Below, piece after piece: positions 50,609 to 61,322 of a stretch of DNA of 64,000 nucleotides. Every line of letters starts with the position of its first letter. Within the stretch, counting starts at the first letter, position 1. Source of the DNA: Streptomyces cucumeris (GTDB taxonomy: Bacteria; Actinomycetota; Actinomycetes; Streptomycetales; Streptomycetaceae); assembly GCF_024295805.1 (NCBI RefSeq), contig NZ_JANCLX010000004.1:105007-169006 (forward strand). The letters are read 5' to 3'. The notes beneath the pieces are model-generated. The model saw only the letters and a program-made list of their open reading frames with translations. It did not search any database and was not told where the DNA came from. A program made the position numbers and the translations under genes.

Positions 50609-51130
50609 TCAGCCCGCCGCGTCGCGCGTCAGATGGGCGAACGCCTCAAGGTTCCGGGTGGACTCACCGCGCGCCGTACGCCAGGCGTACTCCTTGCGGA
50701 TCGCGGTGGCGAAGCCCATCTCCAGCAGGGTGTTGAAGCTGCCGTCCGCGTTCTCCAGGACGGTGCCGAGCAGCCGGTCCAGCTCGTCGGGGGTGACGGC
50801 GGCCAGCGGCAGCCGTCCGACCAGATAGATGTCGCCCATCGAGTCGATGGCGTAACTCATGCCGTACAGCCGGGTGTTGCGCTCCAGCAGCCAGCGGTGG
50901 ACGGCGTCGTGGTTCTCGTCCGGGTGCCGGATGACGAAGGCGTTGATCGAGAGCGAGTGCTTGCCGACCCGGAGCGAGCAAGTGGTCGACAGCTTGCGGG
51001 TGCCCGGGAGCGTGACGACGTACGTCCCCTCCGACGGGCTCTCCCACTCCAGCTCGGCGTCGCGCAGCGTCCGCTCGATCACGGTCCCGGCGCTCGCGGC
51101 GCCGTCGGCGTTGGTGTTGGCGTCACCCAT
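50609..51130 (-). CDS. YbjN-domain protein
   Basis: 173 residues with the YbjN fold, similar to type III secretion chaperones: [60 protein letters not shown] and [20 protein letters not shown]. The function in actinobacteria is not defined. The ATG at 51130 overlaps the last 8 nt of mshA, so it is co-translated with mshA. Confidence 0.9.
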   Translation of the reverse strand: MGDANTNADGAASAGTVIERTLRDAELEWESPSEGTYVVTLPGTRKLSTTCSLRVGKHSLSINAFVIRHPDENHDAVHRWLLERNTRLYGMSYAIDSMGDIYLVGRLPLAAVTPDELDRLLGTVLENADGSFNTLLEMGFATAIRKEYAWRTARGESTRNLEAFAHLTRDAAG

Positions 51131-52484
51131 GGGCCGATCGTAGGCGACGCCGTTCGCGCATCGCCTCCATGTAGACCTCCGCGGTCGCGGCGGCGGCGGT
51201 GTCCCAGCCGAAGGACCGCGCGTGCCGGGCCGCTGCCGCGCCCATCCGGTCCACACGTCCCGCCTCGTCCGCGAACGGCCGCAGCGCGCGGGCGTAGTCG
51301 GCCGGGTCGTGACCGTCGACCAGGGTGCCGCTGACGCCGTCGCGCACGGCCACCGGCAGTCCGCCCACCGAGGCGGCCACCACCGGGGTGCCGCACGCCT
51401 GCGCCTCGACCGCCACCAGTCCGAACGACTCGCTGTACGACGGCATGACCAGCACCGAGGCCGCCCGGTACCAGTCGGCCAGCTCGTCCTGGGCGACCGG
51501 CGGCCGGAACCGCACCACATCGCAGATCCCCAGCCGCGCCGCCAGTTTGTGCAGCCGCTCCGGTTTGGTGAGCCCGCTGCCGCTCGGCCCGCCGACCACC
51601 GGCACCACCATCCGCTCGCGCAGCGAGGGGTCCTCCTCCAGGAGGCGGGCGACCGCGTGCAGCAGGATGTCGGGGGCCTTCAGCGGCTGTATCCGCCCGG
51701 CGAAGAGCGGTATCAGCGCGTCCGGCGGCAGTCCGAGGCGGGCGCGGGCGGCCGCCCGGCCGTCCGCCGGGCGGAAACGCTCCAGGTTGACCCCGGGGTG
51801 CACGATCGCCAGCCGTTCGCGCGCCGCCTCGTAGTGGCGCACCAGCTCGTCCGCCTCCTCGGCGGTGTTGGCGATCAGCCGGTCGGCGGCGCTGACGATC
51901 TGCTGTTCGCCGATGACGCGGGCCGCGGGTTCGGGGGTGTCACCGGCCGCGAGGGAGGCGTTCTTGACCTTGGCCATGGTGTGCATGGCGTGCACCAGCG
52001 GGACGCCCCAGCGCTCGGCGGCCAGCCAGCCGACATGTCCGGAGAGCCAGTAGTGCGAGTGGACCAGGTCGTAGTAGCCGGGGCGGTGGCCCGCCCATTG
52101 CTGCATCACCCCGTGGGTGAACGCGCAGAGCTGCGCCGGGAGGTCCTCCTTGGCCAGCCCCTCGTACGGGCCCGCGGCCACGTGCCGCACCAGTACCCCG
52201 GGCGTGAGCTCCACGGAGGGCTCCAGCCCGCCGGTGGTGGCCCGGGTGAAGATCTCCACCTCGATGTCGAGGGCGGCCAGCCGCCGGGCCAGCTCGACGA
52301 TGTAGACGTTCATCCCGCCCGCGTCGCCGGTACCGGGCTGGTGCAGGGGCGAGGTGTGCACGCTGAGCATCGCGATCCGCCGGGGCCGCCGCAGTACGCG
52401 CCGGAAGCGCGCGTGCGGATGGCCGCCGAACGGCACTGGGGATCGGCCTCGCAGACCGCCGAGGCGGGACGCGTGCTGGCTCAC
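51123..52484 (-). CDS. mshA: D-inositol-3-phosphate glycosyltransferase (mycothiol)
   Basis: 453 residues, GT-B fold family 4. It has [20 protein letters not shown] at the N-terminus, [16 protein letters not shown], the donor-side [13 protein letters not shown] and [19 protein letters not shown], and the sugar-nucleotide motif [20 protein letters not shown]. It joins GlcNAc from UDP-GlcNAc to 1L-myo-inositol 1-phosphate, the first committed step of mycothiol synthesis. The GTG at 52484 has AGGAGGT 8 nt upstream. The mshD gene for the last step lies 6 kb away. Confidence 0.95.
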   Translation of the reverse strand: MSQHASRLGGLRGRSPVPFGGHPHARFRRVLRRPRRIAMLSVHTSPLHQPGTGDAGGMNVYIVELARRLAALDIEVEIFTRATTGGLEPSVELTPGVLVRHVAAGPYEGLAKEDLPAQLCAFTHGVMQQWAGHRPGYYDLVHSHYWLSGHVGWLAAERWGVPLVHAMHTMAKVKNASLAAGDTPEPAARVIGEQQIVSAADRLIANTAEEADELVRHYEAARERLAIVHPGVNLERFRPADGRAAARARLGLPPDALIPLFAGRIQPLKAPDILLHAVARLLEEDPSLRERMVVPVVGGPSGSGLTKPERLHKLAARLGICDVVRFRPPVAQDELADWYRAASVLVMPSYSESFGLVAVEAQACGTPVVAASVGGLPVAVRDGVSGTLVDGHDPADYARALRPFADEAGRVDRMGAAAARHARSFGWDTAAAATAEVYMEAMRERRRLRSAHG

Positions 52485-52658
52485 CGCGCGATACCTCCTA
52501 CCCGGGGGCGAGGTGCCCCTCCGAACCCTCAACACCGGAATGCCTCGTTCCCATTTCCGCTTTGCCAAAGCGTGACGTTCGAGGCGTGGGACGGATGCGC
52601 TGGGTGACCGTCCGGCCGGACGGTCGGCCCCTCCCGGGGCACCCCATAAGCTCTGGCC

Positions 52659-53468
52659 ATGCCCGCCCGCGTACCGCCACCGACCCGCCCCATCGGTTCG
52701 GCGACCCGCGGAACCACCAACCCGAACCGGCTGCGCCGTATGGACCGCTGGATCGCCGCCGCCCACGCCCCCGCGCTGCGCCGGGCCGAGGCCCCCGTCG
52801 CGGTCGACCTCGGCTACGGGGCCGCGCCCTGGACCGCCGTCGAGCTGCTCACCCGGCTGCGCACGGTCCGGCCCGGCGCCCGGGTGGTCGGGGTGGAGAT
52901 CGACCCGGCCCGGGTGGCCGCCGCGCGGCCGTACGAACGCGAGGGGCTGGCCTTCGCCCACGGCGGCTTCGAGGTACCGCTGCCGGACGGCGCCCGGCCC
53001 GCGCTCATCCGGGCCGCCAATGTGCTGCGGCAGTACGAGGAGGCCGAGGTCGCCGAGGTGTGGCGGCGGCTGTGCGCCCGGCTGGCCCCGGGCGGACTGC
53101 TGGTGGAGGGGACCTGTGACGAGATCGGGCGGCGGCACGTCTGGGTCGCGCTCACCCCGGACGGCCCCCGCACGGTGACCTTCGCGGCCCGGCTCGGCTC
53201 CCTGGAACGCCCCTCCGACCTGGCCGAACGACTGCCGAAGGCACTCATCCACCGCAATGTGCCGGGCGAGCCGGTGCACACCTTCCTGCGCGACTTCGAC
53301 CGCGCCTGGGCGGCGGCGGCCCCGTACGCGCCGCTCAGCGCCCGTCAGCGCTGGATACGCAGCGCCCAGACGCTCCGTGCCGCGGGCTGGCCGCTGGTGG
53401 ACGGCCCCCGGCGCTGGCGGCAGGGCGAGCTCACGGTCCGCTGGGACGCGCTGGCGCCCCGGCCCTGA
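52659..53468 (+). CDS. Class I SAM-dependent methyltransferase
   Basis: 269 residues with motif [19 protein letters not shown], motif [16 protein letters not shown] and [18 protein letters not shown] for the post-II region. The substrate is not identifiable. No ribosome-binding site precedes the ATG. CATAAGCT ~10 nt upstream suggests leaderless transcription. It is divergent from mshA. Confidence 0.88.
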   Translation: MPARVPPPTRPIGSATRGTTNPNRLRRMDRWIAAAHAPALRRAEAPVAVDLGYGAAPWTAVELLTRLRTVRPGARVVGVEIDPARVAAARPYEREGLAFAHGGFEVPLPDGARPALIRAANVLRQYEEAEVAEVWRRLCARLAPGGLLVEGTCDEIGRRHVWVALTPDGPRTVTFAARLGSLERPSDLAERLPKALIHRNVPGEPVHTFLRDFDRAWAAAAPYAPLSARQRWIRSAQTLRAAGWPLVDGPRRWRQGELTVRWDALAPRP

Positions 53469-53497
53469 CGCGCTGCTGTCCCCACGGCCCCGGCCTC

Positions 53498-53959
53498 TCA
53501 GGCCCGGGACACCGTGTCCAGCAGCGCGTCGATCAGCCCGCGGTCGTGTTCGTACGTCAACCGCAGCCGGGCCGCCGAGGGCGGCAGCCAGACCAGCCGG
53601 TCGACCTCGCGGTTGGGCACGAAGGGCTCGTCGTGGACGGCCTCCGCCGCCCAGTAGCGGACCTCCTTGGGACGGCCCTTGGCCACATAGCGGAGGGTGG
53701 GCAGTGGGGCCCCCGGGGCACAGGCCATCCCGGTCTCCTCCGCGACTTCCCGCACCGCGCCGCACAGCGCGTCCTCACCGCGCTTGAGCTTGCCTTTCGG
53801 ATGCGACCAGTCGTCATAACGGGGTCGATGGACCAGTGCGACCTCCAGCCGCCCGCCGTCCGGGGCCCGCCGCCACAGCACACAGCCCGCCGCGAGGACG
53901 GGTGCGGTGGGCGGCCCCGCGCCGCCCCCGGCCGGGCCCCGGTCATTCCGCCGCATCAT
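53498..53959 (-). CDS. Nudix hydrolase (MutT1-like) next to CHAD/ppk
   Basis: 153 residues. The Nudix box is [20 protein letters not shown] then TGMACA, preceded by [14 protein letters not shown], the segment typical of MutT1/Ap(n)A-type enzymes. The ATG at 53959 follows GGGAGGCGGG. Its position after the CHAD gene and ppk suggests a link with nucleotide or polyphosphate metabolism. The mycobacterial MutT1 relatives additionally carry a histidine phosphatase domain, absent here. Confidence 0.88.
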   Translation of the reverse strand: MMRRNDRGPAGGGAGPPTAPVLAAGCVLWRRAPDGGRLEVALVHRPRYDDWSHPKGKLKRGEDALCGAVREVAEETGMACAPGAPLPTLRYVAKGRPKEVRYWAAEAVHDEPFVPNREVDRLVWLPPSAARLRLTYEHDRGLIDALLDTVSRA

Positions 53960-54029
53960 CCGCGTCCCGCCTCCCCGGTCTCCGTTCGTGCCCTCCGGTG
54001 TCCTTCCGCGCCCCGGCCCCGCGTGGTCC

Positions 54030-55553
54030 TCAGACCGGCCCGGCCGCCATATGCCGCCAGATCCGGCCGAAGGCGAACCGGGCCGCCTCCACCTCATGCC
54101 GCTGATCGGCGTGCAGCACCCCGAGCGCGTACGCCGTGGCCGGGGCGATCCGCGGGGTGCGGGCCGCGGCCGCCGCGGCGGCGGCCGCCTCGGACGCGTC
54201 GCGGTGGCGCTCCAGCGCCCGCGCGGCGGCCAGCAGCCGTACGGACGGCGGGAGCTCCGCCGGAGCGTTCACCGGCCCGGCCGCCCCTCCGGCCGTCTCG
54301 GGCTCCTCGTCCGGCGCCCCGGTCACCCATGGCGCCCCCCGCGGCGGCTCCGCCATCTCCAGCACCTCCAGCGCGTAGCGGCGCATCCGCAGCAGCCGGC
54401 GCACCTGGTGCCAGGGCGCGTCCTGCTGTTCGCTGGCGGGCGGGGCGTCGGCGGCGGGGGTCGCGGCGAGCCCGTGGACCAGGGCCTCGGCGTTGTACGG
54501 ATGTCCGGCGCGGCCCAGCGGCAGCGCCTCGACGGCTTCGGCCAGCCGCCGGTGCGCCATTTCGGCCAGCGGGGTCAGCGTCTGCTCGGCGGGGTGCGCG
54601 GCGGCGGACTCCTCCAGCGGGACCTCGGAGGCGAGCAGCGCCACGGTGTCGGCGACCGCGTGGAAGCGGGAGGAGCCGAGCGCCTGGAGGGCGGCGGTGT
54701 GGGCCCGGGTCCGGGCCAGCGTGAGCTGGCGCTCCAGCAGGGCCCCGGCGCGGGCCGCCCCCACGGTCAGCCCGGCGCCGCGGCCCCCGTCCGCGCCGCC
54801 ACCGGCCCGCTGGGGGGCGGTGGCCGGTGCGTCGGTCGTGTGCCCGGTGGTCTCCCCGGCCTTCTCCGCCGGGGCCGTACCGTCCGCCGGGCCCCCGCGC
54901 GGGGCGGGCGGCGCGGTGTCCGGCCCGCCGGTGGCGAGGGAGACCGTACGGCGGGCGGCCCGTGCGGGCCGGGCGGCCGCGGCCGTACTCCCGGCGGATG
55001 CCGCCCCCGCCGCGCCCACCGTCCCCGATGCCGCCGTCGCCGCCGTTGCCACTGCCTCCGCCCGCGCCTCCGCCGGGGGCCGGTCCGGCGGACCGCCGGC
55101 GCCCGAGAGGCGCTGGAGCGCGCCGCGGAGCCGGGACAGCCGCTCGGTGTACGCGTGCTCCAGGGCCAGCGAGCCGGACAGCCAGGCCAGCTCGGCGCGG
55201 AGCTCATCGGACCAGGCGGTGTCGGTGAGCGGACGGTAGACGGACAGCGCGCCGCTGATCCGGCGGGCGGCCCGGCGGAGCTGCCGGGCGGCCTCCGCGG
55301 CCGCCTCGACATCGGAACCGCTCTCGCGGTGCAGCCGCAGACTCCGCAGGAAGTCCCCGGCCTGCGCGTTCAGATAGGACGCGAGCACCTCCCCGGCCGT
55401 GGGCGGCGGCGCGGCCGGAACGGGGTGCGGGTCCGGGCCCGGCGCCGCGACGCGCTCCGCCGTCTCGTACCCCCCTGGCCCCCCTGGTGGCCCGGGCCGT
55501 CCGGGGGGCGCCGAGCCTTCGGGGCCGCCGGGCGACTGTCCGGCACCCGTCAT
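54030..55553 (-). CDS. CHAD-domain protein (polyphosphate-associated)
   Basis: 507 residues from the ATG at 55553 (a GTG at 55586, overlapping ppk, is possible). CHAD helices are recognisable by conserved His/Arg/Lys: EVLASYLNAQAGDFLRSLRL, AARQLRRAARRISGALSVYR, and in the C-terminal half VRRLLRMRRYALEVLEMAE. The two halves are separated by a ~110-residue Ala/Gly/Pro linker. CHAD domains bind polyphosphate through basic residues, and the gene directly follows ppk. Confidence 0.9.
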   Translation of the reverse strand: MTGAGQSPGGPEGSAPPGRPGPPGGPGGYETAERVAAPGPDPHPVPAAPPPTAGEVLASYLNAQAGDFLRSLRLHRESGSDVEAAAEAARQLRRAARRISGALSVYRPLTDTAWSDELRAELAWLSGSLALEHAYTERLSRLRGALQRLSGAGGPPDRPPAEARAEAVATAATAASGTVGAAGAASAGSTAAAARPARAARRTVSLATGGPDTAPPAPRGGPADGTAPAEKAGETTGHTTDAPATAPQRAGGGADGGRGAGLTVGAARAGALLERQLTLARTRAHTAALQALGSSRFHAVADTVALLASEVPLEESAAAHPAEQTLTPLAEMAHRRLAEAVEALPLGRAGHPYNAEALVHGLAATPAADAPPASEQQDAPWHQVRRLLRMRRYALEVLEMAEPPRGAPWVTGAPDEEPETAGGAAGPVNAPAELPPSVRLLAAARALERHRDASEAAAAAAAAARTPRIAPATAYALGVLHADQRHEVEAARFAFGRIWRHMAAGPV

Positions 55554-55569
55554 CCCGACCAGCGGCAGG

Positions 55570-57819
55570 TCATGTCGTTGAACCACGCCGTCGCCTCCGG
55601 GCGTCTATGAGCATTTCCTGTACGTTCCGCAGCGGATGGCCATCCGCGTCCACGGCGTGCCGGGTCCACTCGCCGTCCGGGCCCAGATGCCAGGAGGCGG
55701 TGGAATCGGACATCCCGCTCTCCAGCAGGCGGTTGAGCGACGCCCGGTGGGCGGGGTCGGTGACACGCACCAGCGCCTCTATCCGGCGGTCCAGATTGCG
55801 GTGCATCATGTCGGCGCTGCCGAGCCACACCTCCGGCTCCCCGCCGTTCCCGAACGCGAAGATCCGTGAATGCTCCAGAAAGCGCCCCAGGACGGAGCGG
55901 ACCCGGATGTTCTCCGAGAGCCCCGGCACACCGGGCCGCAGCGCGCAGATCCCGCGCACCCAGACGTCGACCGGCACCCCGGCCCGCGCGGCCCGGTACA
56001 GGGCGTCGATCACGGCCTCGTCGACCATCGAGTTGACCTTGATCCGCACGGAGGCGGGACGGCCCGCCCGGTGGTGGGTGACCTCCTTGTTGATCCGGGT
56101 GATCAGCCCGTCGCGCAGTGACTTGGGGGCGACCAGCAGCCGCCGGTAGGTCTCCCGGCGGGAGTAGCCGCTCAACCGGTTGAACAGGTCGGACAGATCG
56201 GCGCCCACCTTGGCGTCGGCCGTGAGCAGCCCCAGGTCCTCGTACAGCCGCGCCGTCTTGGGGTGGTAGTTGCCGGTGCCGACGTGGGAGTAGCGGCGCA
56301 GGGTGTCGCCCTCCTGGCGGACCACCAGCGACAGTTTGCAGTGGGTCTTCAGCCCCACCAGGCCGTAGACGACGTGGCAGCCCGCCTCCTCCAGCTTGCG
56401 GGCCCACTTGATGTTGGCCTGCTCGTCGAACCGGGCCTTGATCTCGACCAGCACCAGCACCTGCTTGCCGGACTCGGCGGCGTCGATCAGCGCGTCGACG
56501 ATCGGCGACTTGCCGGAGGTGCGGTAGAGCGTCTGCTTGATCGCGAGGACGTCCGGATCGGCCGCGGCCTGCTCCAGGAACGCCTGGACGGAGGTGGAGA
56601 AGGAGTCGTACGGGTGGTGCAGCAGCACGTCCCGCTCGCGCAGCGCGGCGAAGATGTCGGGCGCCGACGCCGACTCGACCTCGGCCAGGTCCCGGTGGGT
56701 GCCCGCCACGAACTTGGGGTACTTCAGCTCCAGCCGGTCCAGCGCCGCTATGCCGAACAGCGCGGTGAGGTCGAGCGGACCGGGCAGCGGATAGACCTCC
56801 GCGTCGGAGATCTTCAGCTCACGCACCAGCAGGTCCAGCACGTACGGGTCGATGGACTCCTCGACCTCCAGCCGCACCGGGGGCCCGAAGCGGCGGCGCA
56901 GCAGCTCCTTTTCCAGCGCCTGGAGCAGGTTCTCCGCGTCGTCCTCCTCGACCTCCAGGTCCTCGTTGCGGGTGACCCGGAACATATGGTGCGCAAGCAC
57001 CTCCATCCCCGGGAACAGCTCCTCCAGGTGCGCCGCTATGACATCCTCCAGCGGCACATAGCGCTGCGGCGACGCCTCCAGGAACCGTGAGAGCAGCGGC
57101 GGAACCTTCACACGTGCGAAGTGATCATGACCGCTCACCGGGTTGCGCACCACGACGGCCAGATTGAGCGAGAGCCCCGAGATGTACGGGAAGGGGTGTG
57201 CGGGGTCCACGGCCAGCGGGGTCAGCACGGGGAAGATCTGCTGCCGGAAGAGCGTGAAGAGCCGGGACTGCTCCTTCTCCGTGAGATCCGGCCAGCGGAT
57301 CAGATGGATGCCCTCCTCGGCCAGCGCCGGGGAGACATCGTGCTGGTAGCAGGCGGCGTGCCGGGCCATGAGCTCACGGGACCGGGTCCAGATCTGGTCC
57401 AGCACCTCGCGCGGCTGGAGCCCGGAGGCGGAACGGGTGGCCACCCCGGTGGCGATGCGCCGCTTCAGGCCCGCGACCCGGACCATGAAGAACTCGTCGA
57501 GGTTGCTCGCGAAGATCGCCAGGAAGTTGGCCCGCTCCAGCAGCGGGGTGGCGGGGTCCTCGGCGAGCTCCAGCACCCGCTCGTTGAACGCCAGCCAGCT
57601 TCGCTCGCGGTCCAGGAACCGGCCCTGGGGCAGCTCCCCGCTCTCCCCGTCCGGGCCGGAGCCCTCCTCGTAGGTGTCCGGATCGGCGTCGATGTCGGGG
57701 TCGAGCGACCGCACCGGCGGAACGGCGACGGCATGCGGCCGGTGGGCCGCGATGGAACCGACGGAGGGCTGGGACTGAGGCTGCGGGTGGACCGGGGCCT
57801 GACCGCTGGAGTGGCTCAT
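55570..57819 (-). CDS. ppk: Polyphosphate kinase 1
   Basis: 749 residues. A disordered N-terminus (~65 residues) precedes the N domain ([20 protein letters not shown]), the head domain, and the C1/C2 phospholipase-D-like catalytic domains with [13 protein letters not shown] and the autophosphorylated His of [40 protein letters not shown] is the second conserved catalytic block. It polymerises the gamma-phosphate of ATP into polyphosphate and can run in reverse. In Streptomyces ppk expression is phosphate-regulated through PhoP. I see only a weak PHO-like element upstream here. Confidence 0.97.
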   Translation of the reverse strand: MSHSSGQAPVHPQPQSQPSVGSIAAHRPHAVAVPPVRSLDPDIDADPDTYEEGSGPDGESGELPQGRFLDRERSWLAFNERVLELAEDPATPLLERANFLAIFASNLDEFFMVRVAGLKRRIATGVATRSASGLQPREVLDQIWTRSRELMARHAACYQHDVSPALAEEGIHLIRWPDLTEKEQSRLFTLFRQQIFPVLTPLAVDPAHPFPYISGLSLNLAVVVRNPVSGHDHFARVKVPPLLSRFLEASPQRYVPLEDVIAAHLEELFPGMEVLAHHMFRVTRNEDLEVEEDDAENLLQALEKELLRRRFGPPVRLEVEESIDPYVLDLLVRELKISDAEVYPLPGPLDLTALFGIAALDRLELKYPKFVAGTHRDLAEVESASAPDIFAALRERDVLLHHPYDSFSTSVQAFLEQAAADPDVLAIKQTLYRTSGKSPIVDALIDAAESGKQVLVLVEIKARFDEQANIKWARKLEEAGCHVVYGLVGLKTHCKLSLVVRQEGDTLRRYSHVGTGNYHPKTARLYEDLGLLTADAKVGADLSDLFNRLSGYSRRETYRRLLVAPKSLRDGLITRINKEVTHHRAGRPASVRIKVNSMVDEAVIDALYRAARAGVPVDVWVRGICALRPGVPGLSENIRVRSVLGRFLEHSRIFAFGNGGEPEVWLGSADMMHRNLDRRIEALVRVTDPAHRASLNRLLESGMSDSTASWHLGPDGEWTRHAVDADGHPLRNVQEMLIDARRRRRGSTT

Positions 57820-58117
57820 GACCTCATTGTTCCGCGCCGGGGCGGAAGACGGCGTGGCGGACGCATGTGCGACTGCGGCACGGAGCCTCCGGTTCGACGA
57901 ATGCGGCACAGCGGACTGCATTCCGTGATGCTCGCAACCGAGGTTGAATCGTCGGTAACGAAGACATGGCGCGGAGGAAATCGCGACCCGACCCCCAGAC
58001 GTCCCCCGCCGGCGGCCCCGGCACCCGGGAGCCCGGTCCCCGGCGCCCGGTGACCCGGTGCGGGGCCGCCCCCGTACCGGGTCACCGCCGGGCCGGGCGG
58101 CGGAGGGAGCCGTCCGG

Positions 58118-59050
58118 TCAGGTCTCCGTGCGGTACATCAGGTCCGTCTCGTGGGTCACGAAGCCCATCCGGTCGTAGACCGAGACGGCCGCGCCGTTGT
58201 CGGCGTCGACGTACAGCATCGCCGTGGGCAGCCCCTCCGCGGCCAGGTGCCGCAGGCCGATCGCGGTCAGCGCGCGGCCGAGGCCGCCGCCCTGGGCGTC
58301 CGGCCGGACGCCCACCACATAGACCTCGCCCAGTCCCTCCTCGCCGTGCACCTTGGTCCAGTGGAAGCCGACGATCTCGCCCTCGCGTTCGGCGAGGAAG
58401 AAGCCGCGCGGGTCGAACCACACCTCCCCCATGCGATCGTCCAGGTCACGCTGGGTGAGTGAGCCCTGCTCGGGGTGGTGGGCGAAGGCCGCCGCGTTGG
58501 CCGCCAGCCAGGCGGCGTCGTCCGCACCGGGCCGGAAGGTCCGTACGGTGACCCCGTCCGGCAGCACCGGCTCGTCGATGCCCGGCTCCGCGGCCGGCCC
58601 CAGGGACCGCCGCATCTGACGCAGCTCGCGGAACAGGGTCAGCCCCAGCACCTGGGCGAGGTGGCGGGCGGAGGCATGGCCGCCGTGCGCCCACACCCGC
58701 AGCCGCTTGCCGGACTCCCTCAGCAGCGTCACCCCCAGGGCCCGGCCGTGCCCCTGGCCCCGGTGACCGGGGTGGACGACCAGTTCGGCGGCCGGGGCCT
58801 CCACCGGGTCGGTGTCCTCAAGCTGTGCGTAGCCGACCAGCTCACCGCTCGGCTCGCGCAGCACCAGATGCCGTACCCCCGGCCGCTGTCCCCGCAGTTG
58901 CAGCCGCCCCTGCTCGGACACGGCCTGCTGACCGTCGGTGCGCGCGGATTCCGCGATCAGGCGCAGCACGTCCTGGACCACAGCGGGCGCGAGCTCCTCT
59001 AGGACCTCGATGCGCCGGGCGCCGGCCGTCTCGTTCACCACGTCATTCAT
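58118..59050 (-). CDS. mshD: Mycothiol synthase
   Basis: 310 residues with two GNAT acetyltransferase domains. The N-terminal domain has [20 protein letters not shown], and the C-terminal domain has [22 protein letters not shown] and [18 protein letters not shown]. The C-terminal copy is the active one in characterised MshD. It acetylates Cys-GlcN-Ins with acetyl-CoA to give mycothiol. It is transcribed towards ppk, with ~300 bp between. Confidence 0.96.
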   Translation of the reverse strand: MNDVVNETAGARRIEVLEELAPAVVQDVLRLIAESARTDGQQAVSEQGRLQLRGQRPGVRHLVLREPSGELVGYAQLEDTDPVEAPAAELVVHPGHRGQGHGRALGVTLLRESGKRLRVWAHGGHASARHLAQVLGLTLFRELRQMRRSLGPAAEPGIDEPVLPDGVTVRTFRPGADDAAWLAANAAAFAHHPEQGSLTQRDLDDRMGEVWFDPRGFFLAEREGEIVGFHWTKVHGEEGLGEVYVVGVRPDAQGGGLGRALTAIGLRHLAAEGLPTAMLYVDADNGAAVSVYDRMGFVTHETDLMYRTET

Positions 59051-59282
59051 GGTGCCGAGCCTACGACTCGGCCACCGCGCACCGACGTTCCCCGAGAGGG
59101 GACATTTCCCCCCAATGGGCGAACCACCGACTGGTGTCCTCCCTTGCGCAACCAGCTCGTAACCTCATCCCCCTGCCCCGCTACGCGCGTTGACCGTATG
59201 CTTCGGGCCACCGACCACCACGGGCACATCTGCGCGAACGCCCGCTCCACGGGTCAGACCACCACGCGTAAAAGGGGACGAC

Positions 59283-61103
59283 ATGGCAGCACGACCTCAA
59301 CGGGGCGGGACGGCCCGCCGGTTGGCAACGGGAGTCGCGGTCCTCGCGGCCACGGCCGGGGTCCTGTCCGCCGTGAACACCCCGGCGGGCGCCGACACCA
59401 CGGCGGCACCGGGCCACCGGCAGGACCGCACCGTCGATGTCCAGCTGCTGTCCTTCAACGATCTGCACGGCAACCTGGAGCCGCCGCAGGGCTCCTCGGG
59501 CACCGTGACCGAGACCCAGGCGGACGGCACCACCAAGTCCGTCCCGGCGGGCGGGGTCGAGTATCTGGCGAACTCGCTGCGCAAGGCCCGCGCGGGCCAC
59601 CCCTACTCGGTCACCGCGGCCGGTGGCGACATGATCGGCGCCAGCCCGCTGATGTCCGGCCTCTTCCACGACGAGCCGACCATCGAGGCGCTCAACAAGC
59701 TGGACCTGGACGTCACCTCGGTCGGCAACCACGAGTTCGACGAGGGCCGCGCCGAGCTGAAGCGGATGCAGAAGGGCGGCTGTCATCCCAAGGACGGCTG
59801 CTTCGAGGACGGCAAGAAGTTCAAGGGCGCCGACTTCCCGTACCTGGCGGCCAACGTCACCGACGAGAAGACCGGCAAGCCGCTGCTGAAGCCCTACACG
59901 GTCTGGAAGCACAAGGGCGTCAAGATCGGCTTCATCGGGGTCACCCTGGAGGGCACCCCGGACATCGTCACCGCCGAGGGCGTCAAGGGCCTGAAGTTCC
60001 ACGACGAGGTCAAGACGGTCAACAAGTACGCCAAGGAGCTGTACCGCAAGGGCGTGAAGTCGATCGTCGCGCTCATCCACGAGGGCGGGATGCCCGCCTC
60101 CTCGTCGTACAACTACGACTGCGACAGCCCGGGCGCGGGCAGCGGCGTCTCCGGCCCGATCGTGGACATCGCCAAGCACCTCAGCCCGAAGGTGGACGCG
60201 CTGGTCACCGGCCACACCCACCAGGCGTACGCCTGCACCATCCCGGACCCGTCCGGCACCCCGCGCACCGTGACCTCGGCCGCCTCCTTCGGACGGCTCT
60301 ACACGGACACCACGCTCACCTACGACCGGCGCACCGGTGACATCGTCCGGACGTCCGTGAAGGGCGCCGACTCGGCCAACCACGTGGTCAACCGCGAGCA
60401 GCCCAAGGCCGCGGACATGACCTCGCTGATCGGGCGCTGGAACAAGCTGGCGGCGCCGATCGCGAACAAGCCGGTGGGCTACATCTCGGCGGAGATCCCC
60501 GGACGCGGCTCGACCGCGTACGAGACCCCGCTCGGCGACGTCATCACCGACGCCCAGTTGGAGGCGCTCTCCCCGGCCGACAAGGGCGGTGCACAGCTTT
60601 CGCTGATGAACCCCGGCGGCATCCGCTCGGACCTGGCGTACAAGGCGTCGGGCAGTGAGGGGGACGGGGTCGTCACCTACGGCGAGGCGTTCACCGTGCA
60701 GCCCTTCACCAACATGATGAATGTGATCGACCTGACCGGTGCCCAACTGATCAGCGGGCTCCAGCAGCAGGTCAGCGGCCCCAACGAGAGCAGCCCGAAG
60801 ATCCTCCAGGTGTCCAAGGGCTTCACCTACACCCTGGACCTCACCAAGTCCGGCAAGGACCGGATCGTCACCGGCTCGGTGAAGCTCAACGGTGAGCCGA
60901 TCGACCCGGCCAAGACCTACCGGGTGGCGATGAACGAGTTCCTCGCGGGCGGCGGCGACGGCTTCCCGGCGTTCAAGGAGGGCAAGAACAAGCTGGTCGG
61001 CGCCTCCGACCTGGAGGCGTTCACCTCCTACCTGGGCGCCCACTCCTCGGCGTCCTCCCCGCTGGCCCCGCCGGCCGCGGACCGCATCACCGTCAAGAAG
61101 TAA
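59283..61103 (+). CDS. Secreted 5'-nucleotidase / metallophosphatase
   Basis: 606 residues. A signal peptide (ARRLATGVAVLAATAGVLSA) leads to a calcineurin-like metallophosphatase domain (LLSFNDLHGNLEPP, GGDMIGASPLMS, SVGNHEFDEGRAEL, TGHTHQAY). A C-terminal 5'-nucleotidase domain follows (LMNPGGIRSDLAYKA, TYGEAFTVQPFTNMMNVIDL, NEFLAGGGDGFPAF). The enzyme releases phosphate and nucleosides from extracellular nucleotides. A run AAAAGGGGACGAC precedes the ATG. Homologues in Streptomyces belong to the phosphate-starvation response; I do not see a clear PHO box in the short upstream gap. Confidence 0.95.
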   Translation: MAARPQRGGTARRLATGVAVLAATAGVLSAVNTPAGADTTAAPGHRQDRTVDVQLLSFNDLHGNLEPPQGSSGTVTETQADGTTKSVPAGGVEYLANSLRKARAGHPYSVTAAGGDMIGASPLMSGLFHDEPTIEALNKLDLDVTSVGNHEFDEGRAELKRMQKGGCHPKDGCFEDGKKFKGADFPYLAANVTDEKTGKPLLKPYTVWKHKGVKIGFIGVTLEGTPDIVTAEGVKGLKFHDEVKTVNKYAKELYRKGVKSIVALIHEGGMPASSSYNYDCDSPGAGSGVSGPIVDIAKHLSPKVDALVTGHTHQAYACTIPDPSGTPRTVTSAASFGRLYTDTTLTYDRRTGDIVRTSVKGADSANHVVNREQPKAADMTSLIGRWNKLAAPIANKPVGYISAEIPGRGSTAYETPLGDVITDAQLEALSPADKGGAQLSLMNPGGIRSDLAYKASGSEGDGVVTYGEAFTVQPFTNMMNVIDLTGAQLISGLQQQVSGPNESSPKILQVSKGFTYTLDLTKSGKDRIVTGSVKLNGEPIDPAKTYRVAMNEFLAGGGDGFPAFKEGKNKLVGASDLEAFTSYLGAHSSASSPLAPPAADRITVKK

Positions 61104-61111
61104 TCCCGGCG

Positions 61112-61150
61112 CGACGGCCCGGCCCCCGGACGGCGGGGGCCGGGCCGTCG
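61112..61150 (+). terminator. Terminator after 5'-nucleotidase gene
   Basis: Perfect 16-bp inverted repeat (arm CGACGGCCCGGCCCCC) with a 7-nt loop, beginning 8 bp past the stop. Confidence 0.85.
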
Positions 61151-61322
61151 TCGTCTCCGGGGCTCCCTCGTGGCCGGCCCCCGCCGAAACCCCCGTGCAG
61201 GCGCACACATCCGGCCCCCCATGCCTCCGCCCGCCCTGCGAACCCCCCGCGCCGGACCCCCGCCCCGGCCTACCCTGGAGGCTTCACAACGGCCGACACC
61301 GCCACGGGGGGACCGGGGCCCG

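Noticed and set aside
57900..57965. PHO-box-like sequence upstream of ppk (GTTACC, ATTCAACC, GTTGCG on the minus strand)
   Set aside because: Spacing is 10 and 11 bp, but the cores deviate from GTTCACC in every unit, so I cannot call it a PHO box from sequence alone.
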